Source: an uncultured Deferribacteres bacterium (lineage in GTDB: Bacteria > Zhuqueibacterota > JdFR-76 > DREG01). From it: a DNA stretch of 64,000 bases. The position numbers and the translations under genes are program-made. Every line of letters starts with the position of its first letter. The first letter of the stretch is position 1. Of this stretch, positions 1 through 8,505 are shown one piece after another. Below the pieces are notes generated by a model, which saw nothing but the letters and a program-made list of their open reading frames with translations, did not search any database and was not told the DNA's origin. Where the stretch lies: NCBI GenBank assembly GCA_913009825.1, contig CAJVYQ010000009.1, positions 44,213 through 108,212 on the forward strand, read 5' to 3'.

Positions 1-848
1 TGAGTAATTTCCCAGGGACCCGTAATTCGTGAAGCCACATCACCGTAAAGAAAGACATCGTGCGAACCGCTTGGGACAAGGTATGGGAAATAGTCATTTT
101 TAAAACAGCTTTGAAAAAATGAAAACACTTTGATTGCAGCCTTTTTATCGACAGCCAATCGTCCTTTTTTCAAGAAAGTTTTACCACCCGAAGCCGAAAT
201 ATAAAAAGGATAAAAATCGAATAACCGGTCACGCCAGCGGGCGCGAATATCGGTTACTCCGATCCAACGATCGTTATGACCGTTCCCATCACGGTCGATA
301 CTAATTTTATCGGCCGCCTGCAAAAATTCGGAATACGAAGAGGGGAATGATGAATAACCTGCTTCCTCAAAGATCGTTTTATTGTAAATCATCAGAATTG
401 GATTTGTCTTCCACAACAGTTGATAAACGCCTCCATCCGGGGAGCGCATTTGTTCAATAACATCGTCTGAGAAGCGTTCTGCAGCCACAGAATCGAAATC
501 AGAAAATTGATCGAGTTGCAAAAGTTTGTTTGCCCTCACATAAAATTCAACGTCGCCTGCCCACATGTTTGAATAAATATCCGGCGTGGTTTTACCAACT
601 ACAGCCGCTAAAATCATTTCTTCGCTGGATTCCCCTTCCGGAACGGGTTGATATCGGACTGGAATATCAGGGTGTAGCTGATTCCACTCTGAAACAATTG
701 CTTTTGCCAGATTAATCTCATACTGGTTGTTGGCACACCAGTAGGTAATTTGGATTTGCCCGGCATCATTATGGGAATGATTACTGCAGTTGAAAGAGCA
801 AAGTAAAAGAAATAAAAAACCGGAATATTTATTTTTGAACATTTTCAT
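1..848 (-). CDS. Sugar ABC transporter solute-binding lipoprotein (family 1), 3' end cut by window edge
   Basis: Open frame running off the left edge; about 282 codons are present. It begins MKMFKNKYSG and has a hydrophobic N-terminus with cysteines (LLLCSFNC) that suggests a lipoprotein signal, although the lipobox is not canonical. The mature part starts QIQITYWCANNQYE and continues with segments such as IVSEWNQLHPDIPV and WKTNPILMIYNKTIFEEAG. These are typical of extracellular solute-binding proteins of CUT1-type sugar ABC importers. ATG codons at 848 and 842 are both possible. It lies 155 bp downstream of the large T9SS protein and is probably the last-visible gene of the LacI-headed run; permease genes would be expected beyond the left edge. 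Family call is by pattern recognition; substrate unknown. Confidence 0.85.
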   Translation of the reverse strand, partial: MKMFKNKYSGFLFLLLCSFNCSNHSHNDAGQIQITYWCANNQYEINLAKAIVSEWNQLHPDIPVRYQPVPEGESSEEMILAAVVGKTTPDIYSNMWAGDVEFYVRANKLLQLDQFSDFDSVAAERFSDDVIEQMRSPDGGVYQLLWKTNPILMIYNKTIFEEAGYSSFPSSYSEFLQAADKISIDRDGNGHNDRWIGVTDIRARWRDRLFDFYPFYISASGGKTFLKKGRLAVDKKAAIKVFSFFQSCFKNDYFPYLVPSGSHDVFLYGDVASRITGPWEIT

Positions 849-1003
849 AAAGTTAAAGTCTAATTGATCACAGAGTCTGATTCTATTCACGCAAGATTAT
901 TTTTTATTCGGAGTTTCCCGAAGTAGACACACCGAATCACAGAGATTTTTTCCGTGCGGTTCTGTGCTTTCTTCGTGTTTCTCCGTGTAACAACTTATTC
1001 ATT

Positions 1004-4000
1004 CTACTTCATCAATATTAGCTTTTTTCTTTGGGAAAATTCGTCTGCGGTAATCTCATAAAAATAGATTCCGGAAGGAACAGGGCTGCCAAATTGATTC
1101 TCTCCGTTCCATTCAATTGCATAAATTCCAGGTGATTGCTGTTGATCAACAAGTCGAATAAGCTGTTTTCCCAGCATATCATAAATGACTAAATGCACTT
1201 TCCCGCTCTTTTTAAGATGATAAATGATGTTCGTGCTTTGATTGAATGGATTGGGAAAATTCTGTGCCAGATTATTTTGTTCAGGTAAGTGATTCCTCTC
1301 ATCAGCTTGCGTTGAGGTTACTATGGAATAGAGATCAAATATTTCCAGATCGGTTAAAGCAGTGTTGTAAATGCGCACATCATCCAGGACGCCATTAAAA
1401 TTGTAATTTGGATTATTTGGCAGCACCTGGCCGATGGTCAGATCAAGAGACGTCGGTAAAATTTTCCCCGACCAGTTTGAAGATGCGTCCGGTTTTCCAT
1501 CAATAAAAATATCAAACTTGCTGCCATCAAATCTCGCTGCGATGTAGTAAAAATGATGGGTGACAAATTTGGTTTTAGAATCCAGGTCTTTGATACCTGC
1601 GGTGGTTTTAACCGTCCAGCGCATACCTTTGCCGGTAATGGAAAGTTTCCAACGGTTTTCCCAATTGCCGTGAGAAAGCGGGTAAGCCTCTCTGGAAAAA
1701 AATTTGTTAATTTTCATATCGAATGCAACTGTAATTCCATCCTGAAAATTCAAACTGGGGTGATTGTTAACTTTGATAAAATCATTAGAGCCATCGAAAT
1801 AAAAAGCGCTGTTAGTGTTTCCCAAACGATCTGCTGTTAAAGAAGCGCCCAAAACCGAGCCGTGGTTGGCAAAGCCGCTCTCATCATTGGCATTGCCATT
1901 GAAAGGGAAATAAACAACTAACTTACCCACAGAAACTCCAATGCTGTCCGTTACTCCACAGGAATAATCATCATAAACAGTACAATAAATTTTATAATAG
2001 CCTGGATTTTGTGGGGCAGTCCAGTAGACAGTTGCGCCTGTTCCTGACAAGATTCCGCTTTCACTTGACCATGAAAAATACAATGTATCGCCATCGGGGT
2101 CTTTGACGTTACAAAAAAGTGAAACACTCCCGGCAGGATCAATTTGTTTGGGAGTGGCGGTAAGACTTAAAATTTGTGGTTTCTGGTTGTCGATTACTGC
2201 AATAACAAGACTGTCTCTGGCAACACCGCCGTTTCCGTCATCAACTGAACAGAAGAGATTAAAAGTCCCTGCGGAATCGGGGGCAGTCCAAATCACCGGA
2301 GAACCGTTCCCAATAAAAGCACCATCTGAAGCATTCCAATTGTAAGTGAGTGGATTATTTTCCCGGTCAAAAGCCGTGCAGTAAATTGCTACATTTTCAC
2401 CGCATAAGATTAAGCTTTTTAAGGCGGTCAGGCTTTTAATTCTGGGCAGGTAGTTCTGCACGGGCTGGCCGGAAGAGTAATCGGCCACAACTCCATTCAC
2501 CAACATTTTGTCCAGGTCATATTCAATATTTGCTCCGGAAGGAAGAAGAACCGGTAAAACAGCCTGATTAGCAGGGATTTTAAAATCAGCAATTCCGCTA
2601 ACGTTTGTTTTCAAAAATTGATTGGAGACGGCATCGTACAAATCATAAACTCCCGTTCCCACATCAATTTGTAAGTTCTTTTCTTCACCATAAGGATTAA
2701 AATAGAGATAAGTAGAAAATGTATCTTTTTGAAAATAGTCGGTTTTTCGGGTGTTCAGTTTGAGGATCATTTTTACATTTGTGGTATCGATGATTCCTCC
2801 GAAAATACCCACATGAGAAGAGCCATATAATGCCAGATTGGTTTGCGCCCAGCCGCTGCGCATAGCGTCACCTGTGGCAAAGGGTCTAATTGTATTAGTC
2901 TGATTATATTCCCATTCTTTTAAGGCTTCATAAGCAATGTAGGAATTGGGATCATAAGTATGCGACCAGTTTTCACTATCCTGATTATCATCCGGCAAAA
3001 AGTTAGCATAAAATAACCGGGAAGCATTGGCCAGATTTAATATCCATTTGCCAATTGCCCGTGCGAAACGATCATCATACCGGACCATCGGCGCTAAAGC
3101 ACCAGCCATTTCAAAACCATTCATAATAAATGCATAACCTCTGCTCTGAGCTTCGCCAATTAAACCGTAACAGTCATAATCACCCCATCTGCCCAGCGTG
3201 GCGCCCCAACCTCGCACATTATCGTCAGGTTCAAAACACCAGTTCAGCATCTTTTCGATGTTGTAATTTGTGCCCAATTCGGCATTCATTCTTGCTGCCG
3301 TATAAACGCCGTAAGGGAGTTGTAGTTCATAAGAAGGATTTTTGCTTAATCCATTCAGAAATTCCAGGCACCATTCCGCACCAATTCTATACTTTCTTTC
3401 TCCAGTTTGGATGAAAGCGTTGTAAAGAATCCAGGCTATCGCTCCAGCCGCTTCAGGCTCTTTTACTCCGGATTCCAGCGGTGTCATGGGTGAAAGTTTC
3501 CAGGCTCTGTAATTCATAGATGGTTTTTTCCACGGCGTCGTACTTCCGCCCATCACGGAAACCGCTTCGAGCCAGCGGTCTGCTACGGTAGTGAATTGAT
3601 AAGCAAAATCACCCGCTTTTGGATATAGATTATAAAGCTGATAGAAAAACAGGTTAGGCATAGTATCGTACCACCAGTCGCTTCCGCTTGATGCAACGGT
3701 ATTGTTCAGATAGACATTTTCTTCCGGCCGTCGGTTGAAAAATTCTTCGCACATCAGAACCCAGTCGTTGCTATTTTGGTTACTTTTATCGATTCCAACC
3801 AGAGATGCGCCAATGACAGCAGGGAGTAAGTTGATAGCCTCTGCGCCTGATGGAGGATTTATACCAACATAAGAAGGCAGGCCAAAACCGTCATGATTTG
3901 GATAATTAGTGGTGTTTGAATTAAGCCATGCTAAAGGCAAAAATTGTCCTGTTCGATTCAAATCGAAAACGAGGGAATCATAGCCACGGGCTACCAGTTT

Positions 4001-4141
4001 CCAATCCCGTATTTTATAAGGAAATGGGGTATTGGGCATTTGTTCAATTCTGGTGATATTGATTTGCTGGGCGACTAATAATTGTATATTTGAAAATGAG
4101 AAGAAAATTAAAATCGTAAATAAGCGCCAGTTATTTTTCAA
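1004..4141 (-). CDS. Large secreted T9SS protein: helical N-terminal domain, Ig/PKD-like repeats, LamG domain
   Basis: About 1045 aa. A signal peptide (LFTILIFFSFSNIQLLVAQ) is followed by a roughly 550-residue Trp/Tyr-rich region with helical repeats, reminiscent of alpha/alpha-toroid glycan enzymes. I cannot assign it to a named family. Residues of about 580-770 form two Ig/PKD-like repeats (SLTALKSLILCGENVAIYC, then SLTATPKQIDPAGSVSLFC). About 775-950 is a LamG/concanavalin-type domain (YFPFNGNANDESGFANHGS ... GVLDDVRIYNTALTDLEIF). The C-terminus is a T9SS sorting domain (NFPNPFNQSTNIIYHLKKSG to KKLILMK). The frame opens at a GTG (4147), but a GAGAGG motif is better spaced for TTG at 4141, giving MKNNWRLF. 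It follows the PorV-like gene by 66 bp in the same orientation. A secreted glycan-binding or glycan-degrading role is inferred. Confidence 0.8.
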   Translation of the reverse strand: MKNNWRLFTILIFFSFSNIQLLVAQQINITRIEQMPNTPFPYKIRDWKLVARGYDSLVFDLNRTGQFLPLAWLNSNTTNYPNHDGFGLPSYVGINPPSGAEAINLLPAVIGASLVGIDKSNQNSNDWVLMCEEFFNRRPEENVYLNNTVASSGSDWWYDTMPNLFFYQLYNLYPKAGDFAYQFTTVADRWLEAVSVMGGSTTPWKKPSMNYRAWKLSPMTPLESGVKEPEAAGAIAWILYNAFIQTGERKYRIGAEWCLEFLNGLSKNPSYELQLPYGVYTAARMNAELGTNYNIEKMLNWCFEPDDNVRGWGATLGRWGDYDCYGLIGEAQSRGYAFIMNGFEMAGALAPMVRYDDRFARAIGKWILNLANASRLFYANFLPDDNQDSENWSHTYDPNSYIAYEALKEWEYNQTNTIRPFATGDAMRSGWAQTNLALYGSSHVGIFGGIIDTTNVKMILKLNTRKTDYFQKDTFSTYLYFNPYGEEKNLQIDVGTGVYDLYDAVSNQFLKTNVSGIADFKIPANQAVLPVLLPSGANIEYDLDKMLVNGVVADYSSGQPVQNYLPRIKSLTALKSLILCGENVAIYCTAFDRENNPLTYNWNASDGAFIGNGSPVIWTAPDSAGTFNLFCSVDDGNGGVARDSLVIAVIDNQKPQILSLTATPKQIDPAGSVSLFCNVKDPDGDTLYFSWSSESGILSGTGATVYWTAPQNPGYYKIYCTVYDDYSCGVTDSIGVSVGKLVVYFPFNGNANDESGFANHGSVLGASLTADRLGNTNSAFYFDGSNDFIKVNNHPSLNFQDGITVAFDMKINKFFSREAYPLSHGNWENRWKLSITGKGMRWTVKTTAGIKDLDSKTKFVTHHFYYIAARFDGSKFDIFIDGKPDASSNWSGKILPTSLDLTIGQVLPNNPNYNFNGVLDDVRIYNTALTDLEIFDLYSIVTSTQADERNHLPEQNNLAQNFPNPFNQSTNIIYHLKKSGKVHLVIYDMLGKQLIRLVDQQQSPGIYAIEWNGENQFGSPVPSGIYFYEITADEFSQRKKLILMK

Positions 4142-4207
4142 CGTCACAACCTCTCATAGAAAACCCAATGAAATAACCGCATTAAAAAGAAGCACCAAAA
4201 ATCAAAC

Positions 4208-5233
4208 TTAAAAAACCATCCTCAAAGTAATTCGCTGAGTGTTCTGTAATCTGCCAAAATCAGCATAAGCATAATCTAAACAAACCTTCATATTTCCTAA
4301 AAATCGCTGGGTGAAACCTGCCCCAACTGTTAAACCTTCCTCGGTGTCCCTTTGAAACAGATTGTGATACCCACCTCTAAACACAAACATCTCATGAAAA
4401 GCGTATTCTGCACCTATATTTATGCTTTCTGTGTTGTCACTGGGATGCATGGCATCCACAGCTATGGTCAATCGATGATCGTCTGATTTATATGGTTCCA
4501 TGGCCAGGCCGAATTGGAATGTAAGAGGAAGCGGCCAGGAGTCGGTATGGAGATCAGCAAAAATACGATCATTATTTCCGAGTTTGTTAGGATCGATGTC
4601 ATGATAAACCAACAGATCTTTGCCATCCATTCGCATATCGGTTCCGAAATTTGAGAGTACTGCGCCAATTCGCATTCCATGTAAACCGGTTGTGAAAATT
4701 GTTCCGATATCTAGTGCAAATCCATGAGCGGTTTCTTTCCAGATATTTTGTTGAATGTAGCGCCCGGAAAAGCCGATGGCAAAACGATCCGTCAGATTTC
4801 TGGCATAACTTAAGGCCAATGACATATCTCCTGCACTAAAAAATTCACCAGTTCCTTCCGGCCTTTCCACGGTCCGAACCATCATGTCATCCATGCTAAG
4901 TGTAGTAACGCTTACTCCTATACTGCCGAGAGCCCCAAGCGGAAGTGTAATTCCGGCAAAATCGAATTTCATATCTGCGATCCATTCAGTGTGAACGAGC
5001 AGTACTTCCGGCTGTGGCAGTTGGGCGATACCGGCAACATTCCAGTACAAAGCGCTGGCATCGTCCGCTGTACCAACAAAAGCGCCACCCATCCCCAAAG
5101 CTCGTGCTCCCACACCAATCTCTAGAAAATTAGCGGCCGTTATTCCTGTTTTTGATACATTAGTTACTAGTTGAGCATTTGATGTGGAAAATATCAGACT
5201 AAGAATAAATATTATTGCAAATAGTCTCTTCAT
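4208..5233 (-). CDS. PorV/PorQ-like outer-membrane beta-barrel protein (cassette 1)
   Basis: About 341 aa with a signal peptide (MKRLFAIIFILSLIFSTSNAQ) followed by the hallmark ANFLEIGVGARALGMGGAF and a DDASALYWNVAGIA motif of the PorV/PorQ family (FadL-like barrels; PorV shuttles T9SS cargo in Bacteroidota). The rest is amphipathic beta-strand rich and ends LRMVF. The frame stays open to 5266, but ATG at 5233 is preferred because GGAG lies 6 nt upstream and the signal peptide begins there. It is the third gene of the TBDR/FN3/PorV cassette. A paralog occupies the same relative place at 29677-30696. A cargo-specific T9SS shuttle or outer-membrane channel partner of the upstream TBDR is inferred, not shown. 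Confidence 0.88.
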   Translation of the reverse strand: MKRLFAIIFILSLIFSTSNAQLVTNVSKTGITAANFLEIGVGARALGMGGAFVGTADDASALYWNVAGIAQLPQPEVLLVHTEWIADMKFDFAGITLPLGALGSIGVSVTTLSMDDMMVRTVERPEGTGEFFSAGDMSLALSYARNLTDRFAIGFSGRYIQQNIWKETAHGFALDIGTIFTTGLHGMRIGAVLSNFGTDMRMDGKDLLVYHDIDPNKLGNNDRIFADLHTDSWPLPLTFQFGLAMEPYKSDDHRLTIAVDAMHPSDNTESINIGAEYAFHEMFVFRGGYHNLFQRDTEEGLTVGAGFTQRFLGNMKVCLDYAYADFGRLQNTQRITLRMVF

Positions 5234-5262
5234 ACTGAACTCCAACAAAATTGGTTTATTTT

Positions 5263-8200
5263 TCATTTAATGACTGCAAACTTGCCAATTTTTTCCCCAA
5301 TATTGGGCGCTTCGATATGGTAAATATAAATTCCATAAGCGATGTCCATGCCATCTTTGGAAACTAAATCCCATGAAGCGGCGCTATTACTTTCTGTACC
5401 GGAATGTTCAATAGTATCGATAAGATAACCACGGGTTGTATAAATTCGGATCGTACACTCCGGCGGCAGGTTCATAAACCACAACCTTCGTTCCCCTCTG
5501 CCAAATCGAAATGGACTTTTAGGCTCCCACGATGCGCCTACAACGTAAGGATTTGGTACAACAATAATATCATCCAATTCTTGCTTTGCCAGTTCATTAT
5601 TAAAGCTGGCACCTTTTACTTTAAATCTAAACTTCTCATTCGTTCTAAAAGGTTTATAAGTTGAAATTCTATAGATATCTCCAGGTTGGGGAACTCTTTG
5701 TTCTGAAGCCAGGGTATCTGTTTCAAAGTAGATCCGCCAAGTTGTGGATACTTTCAAATTGTTATCCGGATTATCTACGTAAAGTAAAATATATTCAGTT
5801 GTATCCGGGGATAAAGTTTGATCGGCGATAAAGTCTTTAAACAAAAAACTGGCAGGTTTATCCTCTGTCATATTCCATATTTTAAATTTAACCGGTGTTG
5901 CGGGAAATCCAATTTTATTATCCGAGGTATCACTAACAGCATTAGTAAAGGTGATCTCAAAATCCGCAGGATAAGAAATATTTATATTAAAAAGAGGAAT
6001 AGTTTCACTTGTAAACCGGGGATCAAAATCAATAAAAACTTTATAGTTACTATTTCCAATCAACCAGCCGGTTTTAAATGGATTTAATTTTACACGAGGT
6101 TCATTATTTATGCGCACTACCATGCCATCGTACAAAGGACTTTCTGTTTCTTCAAAGAGTTGAGTTTTGGGAACAACCTCGATTGGAGGATTATTGGTCA
6201 CATTCATAATTTTATACCAGACAGCTCCTTCATGATGAAACAGTGAAGTGTCCTCAAAAATAACTTCATAAGTATTTTTATTTTTCACAGAATCAGGAAC
6301 AATAAACTCCATTTTTAAAGTACCGGTACCAGGGCCCAGACGTCCATTAGGGCCAATATGTTCGATGTCATCAATTAACTCCGGCGGTCTATAACCTGCT
6401 GAGGCGGGATTCGGAGTGACAACGGCAGTATTGATATCAGTTTCAATATTTCCGGCGATATCTTGTTTGATGATACTTCCACATTCGGCAGGTGTTATTC
6501 CTTCAATTTCACCGGTTGCACTAGTGTCTACATCTCCTTGATCGTAGGATACTACAGCATAATAGTAGGTTTGTCCATTTTGGACATTTTCATCAATAAA
6601 TATGTGTCTTAATCCGGAATCAGTACCCAAATTGTATTTTACACCCTCTACATCCATAGGGTGTAATCCTTTGATGTTATCTTTTAAATCGAACTGAGCT
6701 AATGGTTTGCGAAATGTTTTTCTGCCGTAGGAATCGGTGATTAAACGAGTTTCTAAAAACTCAGGTTCTGTACTCCGATAGATACGATACCCTTCAAAAT
6801 CAAATTTTTGCAAAAACGGATCCCAAGATTGCTCGGCGCGGTCGTCCCAAATTAAGACAACTTTTTTATCTCCAGGTATAGCGGTGAGAATCGGTTTTTC
6901 CGGGGGTTTTGCGAAACGGTAATCAGCGTTATAAATTTGCTGAACCGTTTTTTTGGTTCTGGCTAAATCGTTTGCATCTTCGGCAAAAATCAAAGCCATC
7001 GAGTAATTTTCTGTTTGTCCTGCTTTAAGCGGAAAAGGTCCCGAGGAAAAAAACATACCCAAATTTGCCGTCACTTGTAACCCTTCTCTCGGAGGTAAAG
7101 CCTTCCGCCAAACATCCCAATCCTGGGTTTCATTCCATAATTCATATTTATGAACTGGAAAAATTTCGAACCCGGTTAATCCGATTTGATCTGATTCATC
7201 CTTGTCCAGAAAATCGAAATTGGATTCACCAGGTGTTGGTATCCCATCAGCTTCACCCTCGTCAGGACCTTGATAATTTAATTCATAGGGGCCAATTCCA
7301 TCTTTACCCACATCATCATGAAGCGGCTCTCCAGAATCCCAGACACCATTTTGATTTAGATCTTCAAAGCCAACCCAATCACCATCTTCATCCCCGGACC
7401 AATGTGGAACAGGTTCACGTTCATAATAATTTCGATAGGCATCAACATCTATCACGCCATAAGGATAGGAATCAAGAAACACGCCGGGGCCGCTGTCTTT
7501 TCTCTCATCAACAAGCCCATCATCATCATTGTCTTTGGCGTCGTTCTGAATACCCGGGCTTTCCAAAAATGCAAAACCGCAAACGCCTACAGGCGACCAG
7601 CGGCCGGGAGTGCCAAAACCATCATAGTCCCAGGCCCAGGCAATATCAAGCATTTTATTATAATCACCGGAGTCATCCGAAGAATCATCTGTTCCACCGA
7701 TACCCCAATCTATATAAAATGAATAATACGTGCTATCGTAATCAGTTTTTCCTTCGTTTGTGATAAAATAGATAGCAAATATCACATCTTCCGCCAGCAC
7801 TTGCGACCACTGGAAATAACGACCAGAAACCTCCAGTCCTAATCCTCTCCGGGTTGTATCAGCAGGATCTGGGAAAAAGTTCCATTCTTCATCCGGATCA
7901 TCGTCAAAAACCATATAGGTTTCCAAATCTGCATTTCGAACACCTTTGCCAAAAAATCCGTTCCAGAAGACAATATCATCGATCATGCCATTTTTATCAT
8001 CATCTATACCATTAAGGATTTCATTGGGATTTACCCATTCCGGTTTATCCGGCCATTTATCCGGCCAGGTATTCGGGTCATCACTCATGGCGGGTTCATT
8101 CTGCCGGGGATTAAAATAGCCGGGCAAAGGCGCCCAACCCCAAAGTTCATCATTTGGCCCTTTATCGACAAATTCTCGATACTGAGTTTCTAACGGATAA

Positions 8201-8490
8201 ATAACATTACCATTGTTGTCTATTGTCTTGGCCTGAACAATCAAAGCAACACCATCGACATATTGGTGTCCGGTTCCTTTGGGCCATTCTCCGGAAGGTT
8301 GATCCGGCCAATGAGCAATTTCACCCCAATTTATGAAGATTGTCCGGACTAAATTTCCATCCATAATACCCTGACGCCTGAATGATATTTTGCCGGTATT
8401 GGGGTCAGGAATTCGCTGGGCATAAATATAGGGTGATAAAACGATTAATCCAAAAAGTATGATAAAAGAGGAAGTGATTTTACTTCTCAT
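5263..8490 (-). CDS. Large secreted FN3-containing protein with variant C-terminal sorting-like domain (cassette 1 middle gene)
   Basis: About 1075 aa. A signal peptide (ITSSFIILFGLIVLSPYIYAQ) is followed by a region with several Asp-rich calcium-binding-like loops (NGIDDDKNGMIDD, AKDNDDDGLVDE, DEDGDWVGFEDLNQNG). An FN3-like domain lies around residues 545-680 (PEKPILTAIPGDKKVVLIWDD ... QTYYYAVVSYDQG). The end is a sorting-domain-like module of the VVPNPYVVG type, finishing GIYIYHIEAPNIGEKIGKFAVIK, which differs from the usual NYPNPFNP tail. GAGG lies 5 nt before ATG 8490 (an in-frame GTG precedes at 8496). It follows the TBDR by about 15 bp. The shorter protein at 30716-32695 has the same order of parts and the same operon position. 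It is not recognisable as SusD; a surface binding partner of the TBDR is inference. Confidence 0.75.
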   Translation of the reverse strand: MRSKITSSFIILFGLIVLSPYIYAQRIPDPNTGKISFRRQGIMDGNLVRTIFINWGEIAHWPDQPSGEWPKGTGHQYVDGVALIVQAKTIDNNGNVIYPLETQYREFVDKGPNDELWGWAPLPGYFNPRQNEPAMSDDPNTWPDKWPDKPEWVNPNEILNGIDDDKNGMIDDIVFWNGFFGKGVRNADLETYMVFDDDPDEEWNFFPDPADTTRRGLGLEVSGRYFQWSQVLAEDVIFAIYFITNEGKTDYDSTYYSFYIDWGIGGTDDSSDDSGDYNKMLDIAWAWDYDGFGTPGRWSPVGVCGFAFLESPGIQNDAKDNDDDGLVDERKDSGPGVFLDSYPYGVIDVDAYRNYYEREPVPHWSGDEDGDWVGFEDLNQNGVWDSGEPLHDDVGKDGIGPYELNYQGPDEGEADGIPTPGESNFDFLDKDESDQIGLTGFEIFPVHKYELWNETQDWDVWRKALPPREGLQVTANLGMFFSSGPFPLKAGQTENYSMALIFAEDANDLARTKKTVQQIYNADYRFAKPPEKPILTAIPGDKKVVLIWDDRAEQSWDPFLQKFDFEGYRIYRSTEPEFLETRLITDSYGRKTFRKPLAQFDLKDNIKGLHPMDVEGVKYNLGTDSGLRHIFIDENVQNGQTYYYAVVSYDQGDVDTSATGEIEGITPAECGSIIKQDIAGNIETDINTAVVTPNPASAGYRPPELIDDIEHIGPNGRLGPGTGTLKMEFIVPDSVKNKNTYEVIFEDTSLFHHEGAVWYKIMNVTNNPPIEVVPKTQLFEETESPLYDGMVVRINNEPRVKLNPFKTGWLIGNSNYKVFIDFDPRFTSETIPLFNINISYPADFEITFTNAVSDTSDNKIGFPATPVKFKIWNMTEDKPASFLFKDFIADQTLSPDTTEYILLYVDNPDNNLKVSTTWRIYFETDTLASEQRVPQPGDIYRISTYKPFRTNEKFRFKVKGASFNNELAKQELDDIIVVPNPYVVGASWEPKSPFRFGRGERRLWFMNLPPECTIRIYTTRGYLIDTIEHSGTESNSAASWDLVSKDGMDIAYGIYIYHIEAPNIGEKIGKFAVIK

Positions 8491-8505
8491 TTTCACCTCG
8501 AATTA

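Noticed and set aside
7065..7763. 232-codon His-rich plus-strand ORF
   Set aside because: It is the antisense of Asp-rich calcium-binding-like loops in the FN3 protein gene; GAT codons read as ATC/His-rich strings. No independent start signal or domain.
5263..8490. SusD identity for the cassette middle protein
   Set aside because: No SusD-like lipobox or TPR-rich pattern, and FN3 plus a sorting-like tail are unlike SusD.
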